Made by a program: the position numbers and the translations under genes. From assembly GCA_963752755.1 (NCBI GenBank), contig CAVVZJ010000010.1:62001-126000 (forward strand): a stretch of 64,000 bases of DNA, in the 5' to 3' direction. This document shows, piece after piece, positions 27,096 through 36,190 of the stretch. Within the stretch, counting starts at the first letter, position 1, and every line of letters starts with the position of its first letter. The notes below the pieces were generated by a model. It did not search any database, was not told where the DNA came from, and saw only the letters and a list, made by a program, of their open reading frames with translations. Origin of the DNA: CAVVZJ01 sp963752755. Lineage in GTDB: Bacteria > Planctomycetota > Planctomycetia > Isosphaerales > Isosphaeraceae.

Positions 27096-29360
27096 ATGCG
27101 AAGACTTCTCGCGGTCGCCTTCCTGGTCCTTGGGATTGGGTGCGTGACCGAAACGGCGGAGGCGGGTAGCTACGGCGGTGCCGCCTCGACACGATGTTGC
27201 CCGGCCGATCAGGAATGCGGTGGGCACGTCGAATACAGGCTTGAGCCTTGCACGGTGCTGCGGCCGGTTCAGGAGACGGTCTTCGAAACCCGGCCCGTCG
27301 TCGTCGAGCGCGAGGTGCCCGAGACGGTGATGCGACCGACCACCGTCACCACACTGCGCAACGTCGCGGAGACCTGCTACAAAGACGTCCCTTATACGGT
27401 CCAGCGTCCTTGCTACCGGACCGTTCCACGCGAAGTTCGTTATACGGTTCAGCGTCCGGTCTCGCGAACGGTCTGGAAGCAGGTCGCCTATACGGTCTGC
27501 CGGCCGGTCCGCGAGACCCACACCGAGATGCGGTCGTACACCGTCTGCCGCCCGGTGCGGGAGACGCACATGAAGACCTGCACCTACACCGTGATGCGGC
27601 CGGTTCGGGAGACGACGTTCAAGACGTGCGTCTATTCCGTCTGCCGGCCGGTGCAGGAAACCGTCATGAAGACGGTTCCCTACACGGTCTGCCGGCCGGT
27701 GCAAGAAACGCGTTTCAAGACGGTCTGCTACACGGTCTGCCGGCCGGTGCAGAAGACCTGCTACAAGAAGGTGCCCGTCTCGATCACGGTGCCGGTGACC
27801 TCCACGGTCATGCAGAAGGTGCCCTCGACCGTGATGACACCGGTCAAGCAGTGCGGCTACAAGCAGGTGCCGTACACGGTCTGCCGACCGGTCCGGGAGA
27901 CGTCGTACCGCACGGTGCAGTACACCGTCAGCCGACCCGTCCGCCGGACCGCGATGAAGACGTGCACTTACACGGTCTGTCGGCCGGTCCGCGAGACGGT
28001 GATGAAGGAGTGCCGCTACACGGTCTGCCGGCCGGTGCAGAAGACCAGCTACCGGACCGTCTCCGAGACCTGTTACCGAACCATCACCGAGACCGCCTGC
28101 AAGGAGGTCTGCGAGACGGTCTGCGTGCCGCGGACGGTCTGCAAACAGGTCGTCAAGGAGTGCGGCGAGTGGGTCGAGACCCGGCAGTGCGTGCCGGGCA
28201 AGTCGTACTGCATCAACGGCTGCTGGGTTCAGGCGCCGCCGTCGATGGTCGTCTGCAAGAAGTGGTGCCCGCGGCAGGTGGTCGAGAATGTCACGAGCAC
28301 GGTCTATGAGACCCAGACGATCCGCCGCCAGGTGCCGGTGACGGTCTGCCGCAAGGTGCCGTACACCGTCTGCAAGACGATCCCGGTGTCGACCTGCACG
28401 ATGGTGCCGCAGGAATGCGTCAAGCAGATCCCGGTGACCCACTGCCGGATGGTGCAGGAGACCTGCGTCAAGCAGGTGCCGTACACCGTCTGCGAGATGG
28501 TTCCCCAGGTCTGCACCAAGACCGTGCCGGTGACGACCTGCCGGATGGTCCAGCAGACCTGCACGAAGACGGTCCCCTACACGTACTGCCAGATGGTGCC
28601 CCGCACCGTGATGAAGTGCGTGCCGACGACCGTGACCAAGATGTGCCCGAAGACGGTCTGCAAGACCGTGCCGTACACCGTCACCATGCAGGTCCCCGAG
28701 ATCTGCAAGCGCCAGGTGCCCTACACCTGCACGCGAATGGTCAAGGAGACAGCCACCAAGGTCGTGCCTTGCACGGTGACCCGGATGGTCCGCCAGCAGT
28801 GCGTCAAGCAGGTTCCGGTGGTTCACTGCCGGATGGTCCCTCAGCATTGCGTGAAGCAGGTTCCCGTGACGACCTGCCGGATGGTGAAAGAGGTCCGCCA
28901 CTGCCCGGTCGCGGTGACGAGCTGCCGGATGGTCCCGCAGACCTGCGTCAAGCAATGCCCGCAGACGGTCTGCGAGATGGTGCCGGTCGAATGCGTGAAG
29001 GTCGTGCCGACGACGGTCTGCGAGATGCAGACGGTCACCTGCGTCAAGAAGGTGCCCTACACCGTCTGCAAGCAGGTGCCGGTGACGACCACGACCTGCG
29101 TGCCGGTGACGGTCTGCCGGAAGGTCAAGGAGTGCAAGATGGTCTGCGAGCCGCGGACCGTCTGCAAGCAGGTGCCGGTGCAGGTCTGCCGCCAGGTGCC
29201 GGTGGTCGTCCACTGCCCGGCGGCGGTGGTGCCCTCGGCCCAGAGCGTGCTCGCCTCGTCGCAGAGCGACATCCCATGCACGACGATCCCGCCCTGTGGC
29301 CCCTGCGGCAAGTCGCTTCCCTTGCTGGGACACGGCCAGAAGCGCTTCCGCCGCTATTGA
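27096..29360 (+). CDS. giant cysteine-rich YTV-repeat exported protein
   Basis: A 754-residue protein with a signal peptide (hydrophobic residues 4-16; likely cut after AEA near residue 24). Two repeat blocks follow. Block A (about 75-345) consists of 16-residue units of the form YTVCRPVRETHMKTCT. A Cys/Trp-rich spacer (about 355-400, CGEWVETRQC) separates it from block B (about 410-665), where sixteen contiguous units of exactly 16 residues can be laid out, such as PVTTCRMVQQTCTKTV. In most units cysteine is at position 5 and often at position 12. This is the planctomycete-restricted YTV family. Such proteins have been proposed as disulfide-rich envelope components; that role is not proven here. 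The gene is followed by a strong terminator. Confidence 0.9.
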   Translation: MRRLLAVAFLVLGIGCVTETAEAGSYGGAASTRCCPADQECGGHVEYRLEPCTVLRPVQETVFETRPVVVEREVPETVMRPTTVTTLRNVAETCYKDVPYTVQRPCYRTVPREVRYTVQRPVSRTVWKQVAYTVCRPVRETHTEMRSYTVCRPVRETHMKTCTYTVMRPVRETTFKTCVYSVCRPVQETVMKTVPYTVCRPVQETRFKTVCYTVCRPVQKTCYKKVPVSITVPVTSTVMQKVPSTVMTPVKQCGYKQVPYTVCRPVRETSYRTVQYTVSRPVRRTAMKTCTYTVCRPVRETVMKECRYTVCRPVQKTSYRTVSETCYRTITETACKEVCETVCVPRTVCKQVVKECGEWVETRQCVPGKSYCINGCWVQAPPSMVVCKKWCPRQVVENVTSTVYETQTIRRQVPVTVCRKVPYTVCKTIPVSTCTMVPQECVKQIPVTHCRMVQETCVKQVPYTVCEMVPQVCTKTVPVTTCRMVQQTCTKTVPYTYCQMVPRTVMKCVPTTVTKMCPKTVCKTVPYTVTMQVPEICKRQVPYTCTRMVKETATKVVPCTVTRMVRQQCVKQVPVVHCRMVPQHCVKQVPVTTCRMVKEVRHCPVAVTSCRMVPQTCVKQCPQTVCEMVPVECVKVVPTTVCEMQTVTCVKKVPYTVCKQVPVTTTTCVPVTVCRKVKECKMVCEPRTVCKQVPVQVCRQVPVVVHCPAAVVPSAQSVLASSQSDIPCTTIPPCGPCGKSLPLLGHGQKRFRRY

Positions 29361-29391
29361 TCGCCCGTCCGATCAACACGTCACCGATCCT

Positions 29392-29431
29392 CGACGCCCC
29401 CGGAGTCCGCTCCGGGGGCGTCGTTGCTTTT
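29392..29431 (+). terminator. strong intrinsic terminator after the YTV gene
   Basis: CGACGCCCCCGGAG (29392-29405) pairs perfectly with CTCCGGGGGCGTCG (29410-29423) around a TCCG loop, followed by TTGCTTTT. It ends 31-71 bases after the stop codon. Confidence 0.92.
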
Positions 29432-29895
29432 GCCCATAAGGCCGGTTGAACTTGGACCTCATCCGCGGCGGCCCGCTCGCCGCGCGGGGTCTTCGTGGCA
29501 ACCGAGATGCAACTCCCCTCGCCTCCGGCCTGACGCCTTCTCTCGCTTTCTTTGACCGCAGGCGGAGGTCCGGGACGGAGCGGGAACGCTGGAGCGACGC
29601 GTTGGCGACGCTTCAGGGACGCCACCGTCACGGCGAGAGGACGCCGGGAGGACGCTTCGAATCGTGCCGGAGATTCGAATGCAAACTGCTTAGTCACCGT
29701 TATTTACACCGCGGTCTTACCCAATTTGAAGTTCGTTCGGCGCCCGGGACGCGCGGTGACGTCGCGTCGCCGTCGTGTCTCGCGTGGCTCAGGGAGGGAC
29801 GGGGTCACCACCCGACCATCGGGGAGACGATGTTAATTATAGCACAGAATTCCGCTGCTGTCACCGTCGGTCCGGTGGTCCGAAGGGGTGGAAAG
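29432..29895. other. intergenic, nothing recognised
   Basis: 464 bp between the YTV terminator and the sulfatase stop codon. The open frames here are shadows without plausible composition. A short AT-rich patch at about 29830-29855 (TTAATTATAGCACAGAATT) stands out, but no gene starts after it on the plus strand. Confidence 0.4.
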
Positions 29896-31341
29896 TCAAT
29901 CCCGGGGAGCGAGGTCGGGATGTTCGGCGGCCCATTTCAGATACTCGTCGATGGTGTAGAAGGCGCGGAAGCGGTAGAGGCGCCCTTTGTCCTCGACGTG
30001 GGCCGGGGAGTCGAACGACCAGGAGTCGCCGGTGCGCTCCATCCAGTCGGTCAGCCGCTTCTGCATGGCGGTTCGGGTCGCGGCGTGGGCGGGGTCATCG
30101 ACGAGGTTCTTGAGTTCGTAGGGGTCGGTTTCAAGGTCGTACAGGAGCCAGGGGCCGTCCTCGGCCTGAGCGTAGAGGAAGCGCTGGGTACGGACCCCTC
30201 GCCAGGGTCGAGGCGACTCGTCGCCCGCGTAGGGGACGAAGATCTGGAAGAAGGCCGATTCGGGCCCGGGGGCGTCATCGAGGAGGACGCCGGAGAGGTC
30301 GGACCCCTGCATCGTCTCGGGGACGGGCAGATCGCAGAGGCTGAGCAGAGTCGGGGCGAGATCGACGTGGGTGACGAGGGCATCGGAGGTGCGGCCGGCC
30401 TTGACCCGGGCCGGGTAGCGAACGATTCCGGGCACGCGGATCGACTCCTCCCAGGGCTTGCGCTTGAGCCGCTTGCCGTGGGAGCCGAGCATGTCGCCGT
30501 GGTCGGAGGTGACGACGATGATCGTGTCCTCGCCACGGCCGAGGTCGTCCAGGGTCTTCAAGAGGCGGCCGACCTGATCGTCGACGGCGGAGATCGCGGC
30601 ATAGTAGGCGGCGATGTCGTCGCGACTGCCGCCGCGGGTGCCTTCTTGCCAGTTGGGACGCATCGTGAGGCGCCTCGGGTTGTACAGGTTCATGTACTTC
30701 TCGGGGGCCCCGTAGGGGTCGTGGGGCGGTCCCATCTCGACGGCGAGGAAGAAGGGGTCGTCGCCGGTCTTGCGAAGAAACTCGATGGCAAGGTCCGTCC
30801 AGACCGCCGGCTCGAACCGGCGTTCGGTGACCGGGTCGGGGGTGTCGCGGAAGTACTTGGGCTGGAAGTGGGCATGGCGGCACTCGTGGGCGGCCCAGAA
30901 TTCGAAACCCTGACGACGTGGTCCGGGAGGGACGAACCCGGGTTCGCGCGGGCCGCCGTCGAGATGCCACTTGCCGATGAAGCCGGTGCGGTAGCCCTGA
31001 TCGTCGAGGATCTCGGCGAGGGTGGTCTCCGACTCGCGGAGTCGGAGGTCATTGGCGACCATGCCATTCTTGTGGGCATACTGGCCGGTCAGCAGGATCG
31101 CGCGGGCGGGGCAGCAGACGGGGGTGTTGGCGAACGTCTGTCGGAGCAGCAACCCATCGGAGGCGAGTCGGTCGAGGTTGGGAGTGCGGACGTCGGGATT
31201 CCCCATGCAGCCGAGGGCCTGGGCACGCAACTGGTCGGGGACGATCCAGAGGATGCTCGGACGTCGTGCCGGCTCGGGGGCGGCCTGGGACGGGGCGGCG
31301 AGAGCCAGCAGGAGGGCGAGAAAGCGTGGAGGCGTCGTCAT
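29896..31341 (-). CDS. exported type I sulfatase
   Basis: A 481-residue protein with a signal peptide (residues 1-21). The formylglycine motif is C76-C77-P-A-R80 (C-x-P-x-R), so C76 should be converted to formylglycine and the enzyme be active if a maturase is present. Metal and substrate residues fit the family: WIVPDQLRAQALGCMGNPDV near the N-terminus, GKWHLDG, and VVTSDHGDMLGSHGKRLKRK. It hydrolyses sulfate esters, probably of polysaccharides, outside the cytoplasm; planctomycetes carry many. The gene stands alone and is transcribed toward the YTV gene. Confidence 0.95.
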   Translation of the reverse strand: MTTPPRFLALLLALAAPSQAAPEPARRPSILWIVPDQLRAQALGCMGNPDVRTPNLDRLASDGLLLRQTFANTPVCCPARAILLTGQYAHKNGMVANDLRLRESETTLAEILDDQGYRTGFIGKWHLDGGPREPGFVPPGPRRQGFEFWAAHECRHAHFQPKYFRDTPDPVTERRFEPAVWTDLAIEFLRKTGDDPFFLAVEMGPPHDPYGAPEKYMNLYNPRRLTMRPNWQEGTRGGSRDDIAAYYAAISAVDDQVGRLLKTLDDLGRGEDTIIVVTSDHGDMLGSHGKRLKRKPWEESIRVPGIVRYPARVKAGRTSDALVTHVDLAPTLLSLCDLPVPETMQGSDLSGVLLDDAPGPESAFFQIFVPYAGDESPRPWRGVRTQRFLYAQAEDGPWLLYDLETDPYELKNLVDDPAHAATRTAMQKRLTDWMERTGDSWSFDSPAHVEDKGRLYRFRAFYTIDEYLKWAAEHPDLAPRD

Positions 31342-31440
31342 CGAAGGTGGATCTCCCCGGTGGTGAGGGCCGTGGGTAGCGGGCCGAGGTCCACCGGGGA
31401 TGATAACGGCGAGGGCTCTGCGGTGCGACGGTCGAGCGGG

Positions 31441-32271
31441 TCAGGACGCTCCCAGAACGGCCAGCCGCCGGCGCTTCGGGGCTGTTGCGACGGGGAGGAA
31501 CCGAGAGAACGTCGGCCCGCACCAGGTCATCAAGTCGTCGGGCGCGGCGACCTGGGGGACGGACAGGGGCTCGCCTTCGAGGTCCTCGTCGCGGGCGCAG
31601 AGGGGCACGGAGAGGACGAAGACGAGGCCCGGCGTCCCGACGAAGAAGAGGACCGAGGGGAAGACGGCCTCGTCGTCCGACTTCCGCGCCAGGGCGAACC
31701 AGGGGTGCGACGGCGTGCCGAGACCGTGGTGGAGGTGGCAGCCCATGCCGGCGAAGGAGTGTCCGTCGAGGTCGTGGTCGGGGTTGCAGACCCACTCGAC
31801 GGCGTCGGGGAAGACGTCGAGGTCGTCGGCGGGCAGGACCGCCAGCGCCGAGCGGACCAGGGCCTTGTAGGCGGCGATCGGGATGGAGGCGGGCGCGGGG
31901 TCGTCGCGGAGCCGCTCAAGGAATGAAGCGAGGGCCTCGTCGAGGCCATCGCGGAAGAGGGCTCGACAGTCATCGCACTGGTCGAGGGCGCGGAGGCCAT
32001 CGAGGCCGAGGCAAGCGGGCAAGGCGGGGGCGGGCTCGCCGAACCGGGTCCGCGGCTCGGCCTGTTCGCAGAAGCGGCAGACCCGCCGACCGCCGCGGCC
32101 GAGGTGAACCTCGCGGCCGGTCGGATAAGCGGCGACGACCTCGTAGTTCAACGCGAACAGGAGCGCCTGCTCGGCGGCCAGCCAGTCGTCGTGGTGGTGG
32201 CCGTGGGAGTAACCGCGACGCTCCCAGCGGTGATAGGCGGCCTTGCGGATCTGTTCGAGATTCGGGGACAT
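31441..32271 (-). CDS. DUF2934-like protein with Cys/His-rich region
   Basis: A 276-residue protein starting at the ATG 32271 (MSPNLEQIRKAAYHRWERRG). The first 45 residues, including GHHHDDWLAAEQALL, match the DUF2934 pattern. It is followed by a possible metal site with VCRFCEQAEPRTRF and, 30-40 residues later, DQCDDCRALF, that is, two CxxC pairs. The rest has no recognised motif and no membrane segment, so it is probably cytoplasmic. An in-frame extension upstream to 33792 overlaps the VWA gene on the other strand and is not believed. Function unknown. Confidence 0.72.
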   Translation of the reverse strand: MSPNLEQIRKAAYHRWERRGYSHGHHHDDWLAAEQALLFALNYEVVAAYPTGREVHLGRGGRRVCRFCEQAEPRTRFGEPAPALPACLGLDGLRALDQCDDCRALFRDGLDEALASFLERLRDDPAPASIPIAAYKALVRSALAVLPADDLDVFPDAVEWVCNPDHDLDGHSFAGMGCHLHHGLGTPSHPWFALARKSDDEAVFPSVLFFVGTPGLVFVLSVPLCARDEDLEGEPLSVPQVAAPDDLMTWCGPTFSRFLPVATAPKRRRLAVLGAS

Positions 32272-32610
32272 GGCGGGCGTGCCTCCCTGCAACGCGGGCC
32301 GTGTGCCGCATCGGCGGCGGTCACCGGAGCCGGGACCGCCCCGCGCGGCCAAGATCCTAGCGGTCCGGACGATTTCCGAACAGGCCGATTTCGGCGCCGG
32401 AGGCCGGGTCCGAAAAATGTCTGAGAGGCGGGATGTTGGAGGGGGGATTGTGGTATAACGGGAAGTGCGTGGGTGGCCCGCGGCCGGTCGGCCGGGGCCG
32501 TGTCGGCGTTCCCTTCCGCCGCCCTCTCGCGGCCTTCGACGACGGCGACCCGCCCGGGTTTCTCCCGTCCTCCGCGATGGGAACGGATCGAAACGGGAAG
32601 CGATCGCACC
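32272..32610. other. divergent intergenic region before the VWA cluster
   Basis: 339 bp between a minus-strand gene and the start of the nine-gene plus-strand cluster; no coding frame is convincing. It contains the extended -10 element described separately. Confidence 0.4.
32451..32459 (+). promoter_or_regulatory. possible extended -10 promoter element for the VWA cluster
   Basis: TGGTATAAC has TATAAC preceded by TGn, the extended -10 form that can work without a good -35 box. Transcription would start near 32466, about 145 bases before the first gene. Prediction from sequence only. Confidence 0.35.
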
Positions 32611-33627
32611 ATGAATCTTCCCTGCCCGCACTGCGCCAGCACCGTTCACGTCCCCCCCGAGCTTTACGGCCACCGGGGGCTTTGCCCCTATTGTGAGAAC
32701 GAACTGCTGTTCCCCTCGGCCGAGCCCGAGGAGGCACCCCAGGAGGATCCGCAGCGGCGACGGCGGCGGCTCAAGGAGAAGACCGTCTCGACCGTCATCG
32801 CCGTCCTGCTGGAAGCGGCGCTCTTCGCGTTTCTCGCCTGGCTGATCGTGGATCGGCCCCAGCGTCCGGGCCTCGGCGCGGAGGTTGGGATCGCCGACCT
32901 CCCTGGCGAGGTGCTCACCGAGACCGACGCGGGCAGCCTGGATCCGGCCCCGATCGCCGAGGCCCCCGCCGCCGATGAGCTGTCGAACCCCGTCGAGATC
33001 AGTCCGCCGACGGAGCTGTCCGCCGCCGAACTGTCCTTGCCCGAGGTCATGCCCAGCGGCGCGGCCGGCACCGGCGGCGACGGGCTGGACCTGAGACCCC
33101 CCGGGGCGGCGGGCGGGGCTGGGGGCAAGCTCAAGTTCATGGGCGTCGAGGGCGAGGGGAACCGCTTCCTCATCATCGCCGATCGCTCCAGCAGCATGAA
33201 TGGCCCCAAGTTCGAATACCTCAAGGCCGAGATCCTCAAGACGCTCGGCGACCTCCGGCCTGGCACGCGGTTTTACGTGATCCTCTACAACGAGATGGCC
33301 GAGCCGATGCCCGGCAATCGCTGGGTCAGCGGCCGGAGCCAGGCCGCCCAGGCCGCGCGCTGGATTCGCTCCGCCCAGTCGTACGGCGGCACCGACCCCT
33401 TGCCGGCCTTCCAGATCGCCTTCCAGATGACCCCCAAGCCCGACACGATCTTCTTCATGACCGACGGCCTGTTCTCGAACAACGTCCCCGGCGAGGTCGC
33501 GCGATTGAATCGCGGCCGGCCCAAGGTGGTCATCCACACGATCTCGTTCATCGAGCGCACCGCCGAGTCGATGCTCCGACAGATCGCCGAAGATTCGGGG
33601 GGAAAGTATCGTCATGTGGACCCGTGA
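32611..33627 (+). CDS. zinc-ribbon, membrane-anchored VWA-domain protein
   Basis: A 338-residue protein starting at the ATG 32611. An N-terminal zinc ribbon has CPHC (residues 5-8) and CPYC (25-28). A basic stretch and one transmembrane helix (about 61-80) come next, followed by a Pro/Ala/Glu-rich extracytoplasmic linker (82-170) and a von Willebrand A domain (about 175-338). The MIDAS metal site is visible as DRSSSMN (about 191), with GGTDP near 259 and FMTDG near 287. It is first of nine same-strand genes, and its end overlaps the next by 14 bases. I infer a cytoplasmic zinc finger joined through the membrane to a protein-binding VWA domain, matching the ExbB/ExbD genes downstream. Confidence 0.88.
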   Translation: MNLPCPHCASTVHVPPELYGHRGLCPYCENELLFPSAEPEEAPQEDPQRRRRRLKEKTVSTVIAVLLEAALFAFLAWLIVDRPQRPGLGAEVGIADLPGEVLTETDAGSLDPAPIAEAPAADELSNPVEISPPTELSAAELSLPEVMPSGAAGTGGDGLDLRPPGAAGGAGGKLKFMGVEGEGNRFLIIADRSSSMNGPKFEYLKAEILKTLGDLRPGTRFYVILYNEMAEPMPGNRWVSGRSQAAQAARWIRSAQSYGGTDPLPAFQIAFQMTPKPDTIFFMTDGLFSNNVPGEVARLNRGRPKVVIHTISFIERTAESMLRQIAEDSGGKYRHVDP

Positions 33628-34792
33628 CTGGATGGCCCTCCAACCCCGCGTGGCATTCCTCGCTCTCGCGCTGATCGCCGCCCTGCCGGGCCTCGCCCCG
33701 GCGCAGGACCGGATCATCCTCCGCAACACCCGGGTCGTCACCGGTCGGTCTGTCGTTGCATTCGACCCCGACGGTGTCCGCCTTTCCGGCAACCCGCCGC
33801 TGGTGCTCGGCTGGGACGAGATCGAGGCCGCCCGGCTCTCGAAGGATCAAACCCGCTTCGACGCCTTGCTCAAGCAGCTTGGCGACCCGCTCTACCGGAT
33901 TCGCCTGCGACTGGCCAACGGCGATTACCGCGACATCCTGGCACAGGCCGAGGCCGTCTTCCCCACCTACGCCAACCGTCGTTCGCCGACGGCCTACATG
34001 GTGTTTACGGCCCTGATGTGGTCGCGACTCGCCCAGGGTCAACGGGAGAAGGCCCTCGAACCGTATCTCCTGGCTCTCGAATGTCTGCGATTGACGCCGG
34101 GACAGTCGATCCCTTTGCCGGGCGAGCGGCAGCCGAAGCTCAGCGTGCAGTCGGGACTCTCCTCGGATCTGCTGCCAATCTGGTTCGACCCGGCCGCGGC
34201 GAAGGCAGCCTTGCCGGGCGTCTTGAAGGCGCTGGGAACGGTCCGACCGCCCGTCCCTCCCGGGCTCGACGTTTATGCCGCCACGCTCGCCCTCGCGGCG
34301 GGCGAGCCCGATGAGGCCGACCGCCTGCTGGCGAAGGTGCAGGCCGACACGCAATCGATTCACGACCTCCTGCGCGTCGTGGCCGCCCAGCGCGAGTTGA
34401 ACGGACCCGACGGCGGCCGGGCGGGACCGGCGGTCGCCGCATTGGAGCGAGCGTTGCGGTCGGACGATTTTTCGCAGGAGCCGCTGGCACGCTACTGGGT
34501 TGGGCTGGCGAAGCTCCGTTCCGGGGACGAGCGGGCGAGGAAGGAAGGAGTGGTCGAGCTTCTACACCTGCCCGCCCTCTTCGGCGAGAGTCACCCCGAG
34601 ATCGCCGCCGCCGCACTGGACAAATCCCAGCAAGCCCTCGAAGCCCTCGGCGATCCCGGTGCGAGCGTCCTCCGCTCGGAATTGCTCTTCCGCTATCCGG
34701 CGACCGTCGCCGCCGCCCGGCTCAAGTCGGAGCTGGACGCCGGTCGAGGCGCCGAGGAACCCGAACGCCCGACCTCCCGAGAAGGCCGCTGA
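33614..34792 (+). CDS. exported helical-repeat protein of unknown function
   Basis: A 392-residue protein with a signal peptide (hydrophobic residues 12-27, ALPGLAPAQ cleavage region near 31). An N-terminal beta-rich part begins DRIILRNTRVVTGRSVVAFD and contains GWDEIEAARLSKD. The larger remainder is helical with TPR-like pairs (LALAAGEPDEADRLLAKVQA, VAALERALRSDDFSQEPLAR). Overlap with the VWA gene implies translational coupling. It probably acts in the periplasm with its neighbours; no enzymatic motif is seen. Confidence 0.8.
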   Translation: MWTRDWMALQPRVAFLALALIAALPGLAPAQDRIILRNTRVVTGRSVVAFDPDGVRLSGNPPLVLGWDEIEAARLSKDQTRFDALLKQLGDPLYRIRLRLANGDYRDILAQAEAVFPTYANRRSPTAYMVFTALMWSRLAQGQREKALEPYLLALECLRLTPGQSIPLPGERQPKLSVQSGLSSDLLPIWFDPAAAKAALPGVLKALGTVRPPVPPGLDVYAATLALAAGEPDEADRLLAKVQADTQSIHDLLRVVAAQRELNGPDGGRAGPAVAALERALRSDDFSQEPLARYWVGLAKLRSGDERARKEGVVELLHLPALFGESHPEIAAAALDKSQQALEALGDPGASVLRSELLFRYPATVAAARLKSELDAGRGAEEPERPTSREGR

Positions 34793-34836
34793 GGCGATCT
34801 GCACCGCCAGACGATTCCCCAGGGAGACCTGCGACG

Positions 34837-35640
34837 ATGTCGCTGACGCATCCTTCCCCGGCTCGATCCTTGATCCTGGCCCTCAGCCTGGCATACCTGC
34901 TGCTCGGAGACCGGGCACTCGTCCCGACCGCTCGCGCCCAGGACCCGGCGCAGGGAGCCGCCCCAGCCGCCAATGCGGCCCCGACCGTCACCGATACGGC
35001 CGGTCAGCGCACCTTCTGGGAGACGGTCAAGGCTGGTGGGATCATCGGGTTCATCATCATCCTGCTCTCGCTCGTCTCGCTCTCGGCGATCATTTATCAT
35101 ATCATGACAATCCGTAAGGATCGTCTCATGCCCGATCCGGCGATCGCGAAGCTCGACGCGCTCATCAAGGAAGGCGAGATCGATGAGGCGATCGAGTATT
35201 GCCGCGAACACAAGCCCGAATCGCTCCTGACCGACGTCGTCCAGGCTGGTTTGCTCCGTTACAAGAACTCGGAGTTCGGCGACGTCGAGTATCGCGCGGC
35301 CGTCGAGGAGGAGGGCGAAGAGCAGACGGCCCGGCTCTACCGGCAGACCGAGGTCCTCGCCGTCATCGGAGCCATTGCCCCGATGCTTGGGCTGCTGGGG
35401 ACGGTCCAGGGCATGATCGAGGCGTTCAACACGATCGCCTCCACGGGCGGTATGGCCAAGCCGTCCGACCTGGCCGACGCGATCTCGAAGGCCCTCGTCA
35501 CGACGCTCGAAGGCTTGATGGTCGCGATCCCGACGATGGTCGCCCTGAGCATCTTCCGAACTCGCATCGACGGCCTCGTGGCTGAGGCCGGCAAGCGGGT
35601 CGAGCAGATCCTGCTCCCGCTCGGACGGCACAAGAAGTGA
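34837..35640 (+). CDS. MotA/TolQ/ExbB proton channel family protein
   Basis: A 267-residue protein after an AGGGAGA site. It has a signal-like N-terminus (to about residue 36), a first membrane helix in GGIIGFIIILLSLVSLSAII, and two further helices including EVLAVIGAIAPMLGLLGTVQ and LVTTLEGLMVAIPTMVALSI, which hold the conserved TolQ/ExbB channel signature. With ExbD/TolR partners this family uses the proton motive force to do work across the periplasm. The two ExbD-like genes follow directly, so this is a complete energising unit; no TonB- or TolA-like gene follows. Confidence 0.94.
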   Translation: MSLTHPSPARSLILALSLAYLLLGDRALVPTARAQDPAQGAAPAANAAPTVTDTAGQRTFWETVKAGGIIGFIIILLSLVSLSAIIYHIMTIRKDRLMPDPAIAKLDALIKEGEIDEAIEYCREHKPESLLTDVVQAGLLRYKNSEFGDVEYRAAVEEEGEEQTARLYRQTEVLAVIGAIAPMLGLLGTVQGMIEAFNTIASTGGMAKPSDLADAISKALVTTLEGLMVAIPTMVALSIFRTRIDGLVAEAGKRVEQILLPLGRHKK

Positions 35641-35668
35641 CCCGGTCGCGACGCGGAGGGCCCCCACC

Positions 35669-36091
35669 ATGAGACTCAGCAGACGCCGACGACCGGCGAC
35701 GGTCGGCATGGACATGACGCCCATGATCGACGTCGTCTTCCAGCTCATCATCTTCTTCATGACCGTCTCCCAGCAGTCGCAGCTGGACACCACGCCCGTC
35801 GAACTCCCCAAGCTCGCCGGCCTGGACGACCAGAGGCCGAAGTCGATCACGATCAACATCGCCCAGGGCGACCGGCTCATCGTCGCTGGCGACCCGATCG
35901 ACCTCGCCGCCCTCGAAGTCCGGATCACCCGAGAGGTCGTCTCCGCGGGCGGGCGGCCTGAATTGGTTGAGGTCGTGCTTCGTGTCGATCGACGGACCGA
36001 CAGCGCCCTGGTCAACCGCGTGATGTCCCTGCTCAAGCGGTCCGGGATCACCCACACGAGAATTGCCGTCGAGGTGCCGGGGACGGGATGA
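35669..36091 (+). CDS. ExbD/TolR family protein (first copy)
   Basis: A 140-residue protein with a GGAGGG site. Its single transmembrane helix contains the conserved Asp of the family in GMDMTPMIDVVFQLIIFFMT, followed by a periplasmic alpha/beta domain (KSITINIAQGDRLIVAGDPI). Together with the channel protein upstream it should form the proton-driven complex. The gap to the next ExbD gene is 99 bp, larger than elsewhere in the cluster. Confidence 0.93.
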   Translation: MRLSRRRRPATVGMDMTPMIDVVFQLIIFFMTVSQQSQLDTTPVELPKLAGLDDQRPKSITINIAQGDRLIVAGDPIDLAALEVRITREVVSAGGRPELVEVVLRVDRRTDSALVNRVMSLLKRSGITHTRIAVEVPGTG

Positions 36092-36190
36092 GGGCCGAAG
36101 GTCGATCGAGATCAGAACTATCCGCTTGAACATCGACCATCTCTCATTGAGCACTCGCCCCACCGCCAAACGCCGCCACGAGGCCGCCGC

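Noticed and set aside
26880..29333. 817-codon open frame on the minus strand opposite the YTV gene
   Set aside because: It is a mirror of the 48-bp repeat units in the plus-strand gene; the product is His/Asp/Arg/Leu-rich with no domain, and the plus-strand frame has a signal peptide and known repeat family.
29446..31926. 826-codon open frame on the plus strand over the sulfatase
   Set aside because: Composition (Gly/Val/Glu/Arg) is that of a GC-rich shadow; the sulfatase on the other strand has all family motifs.
32272..33792. Long upstream extension of the minus-strand DUF2934 frame
   Set aside because: It runs antisense through the VWA gene; a good start with the DUF2934 motif is at 32271.
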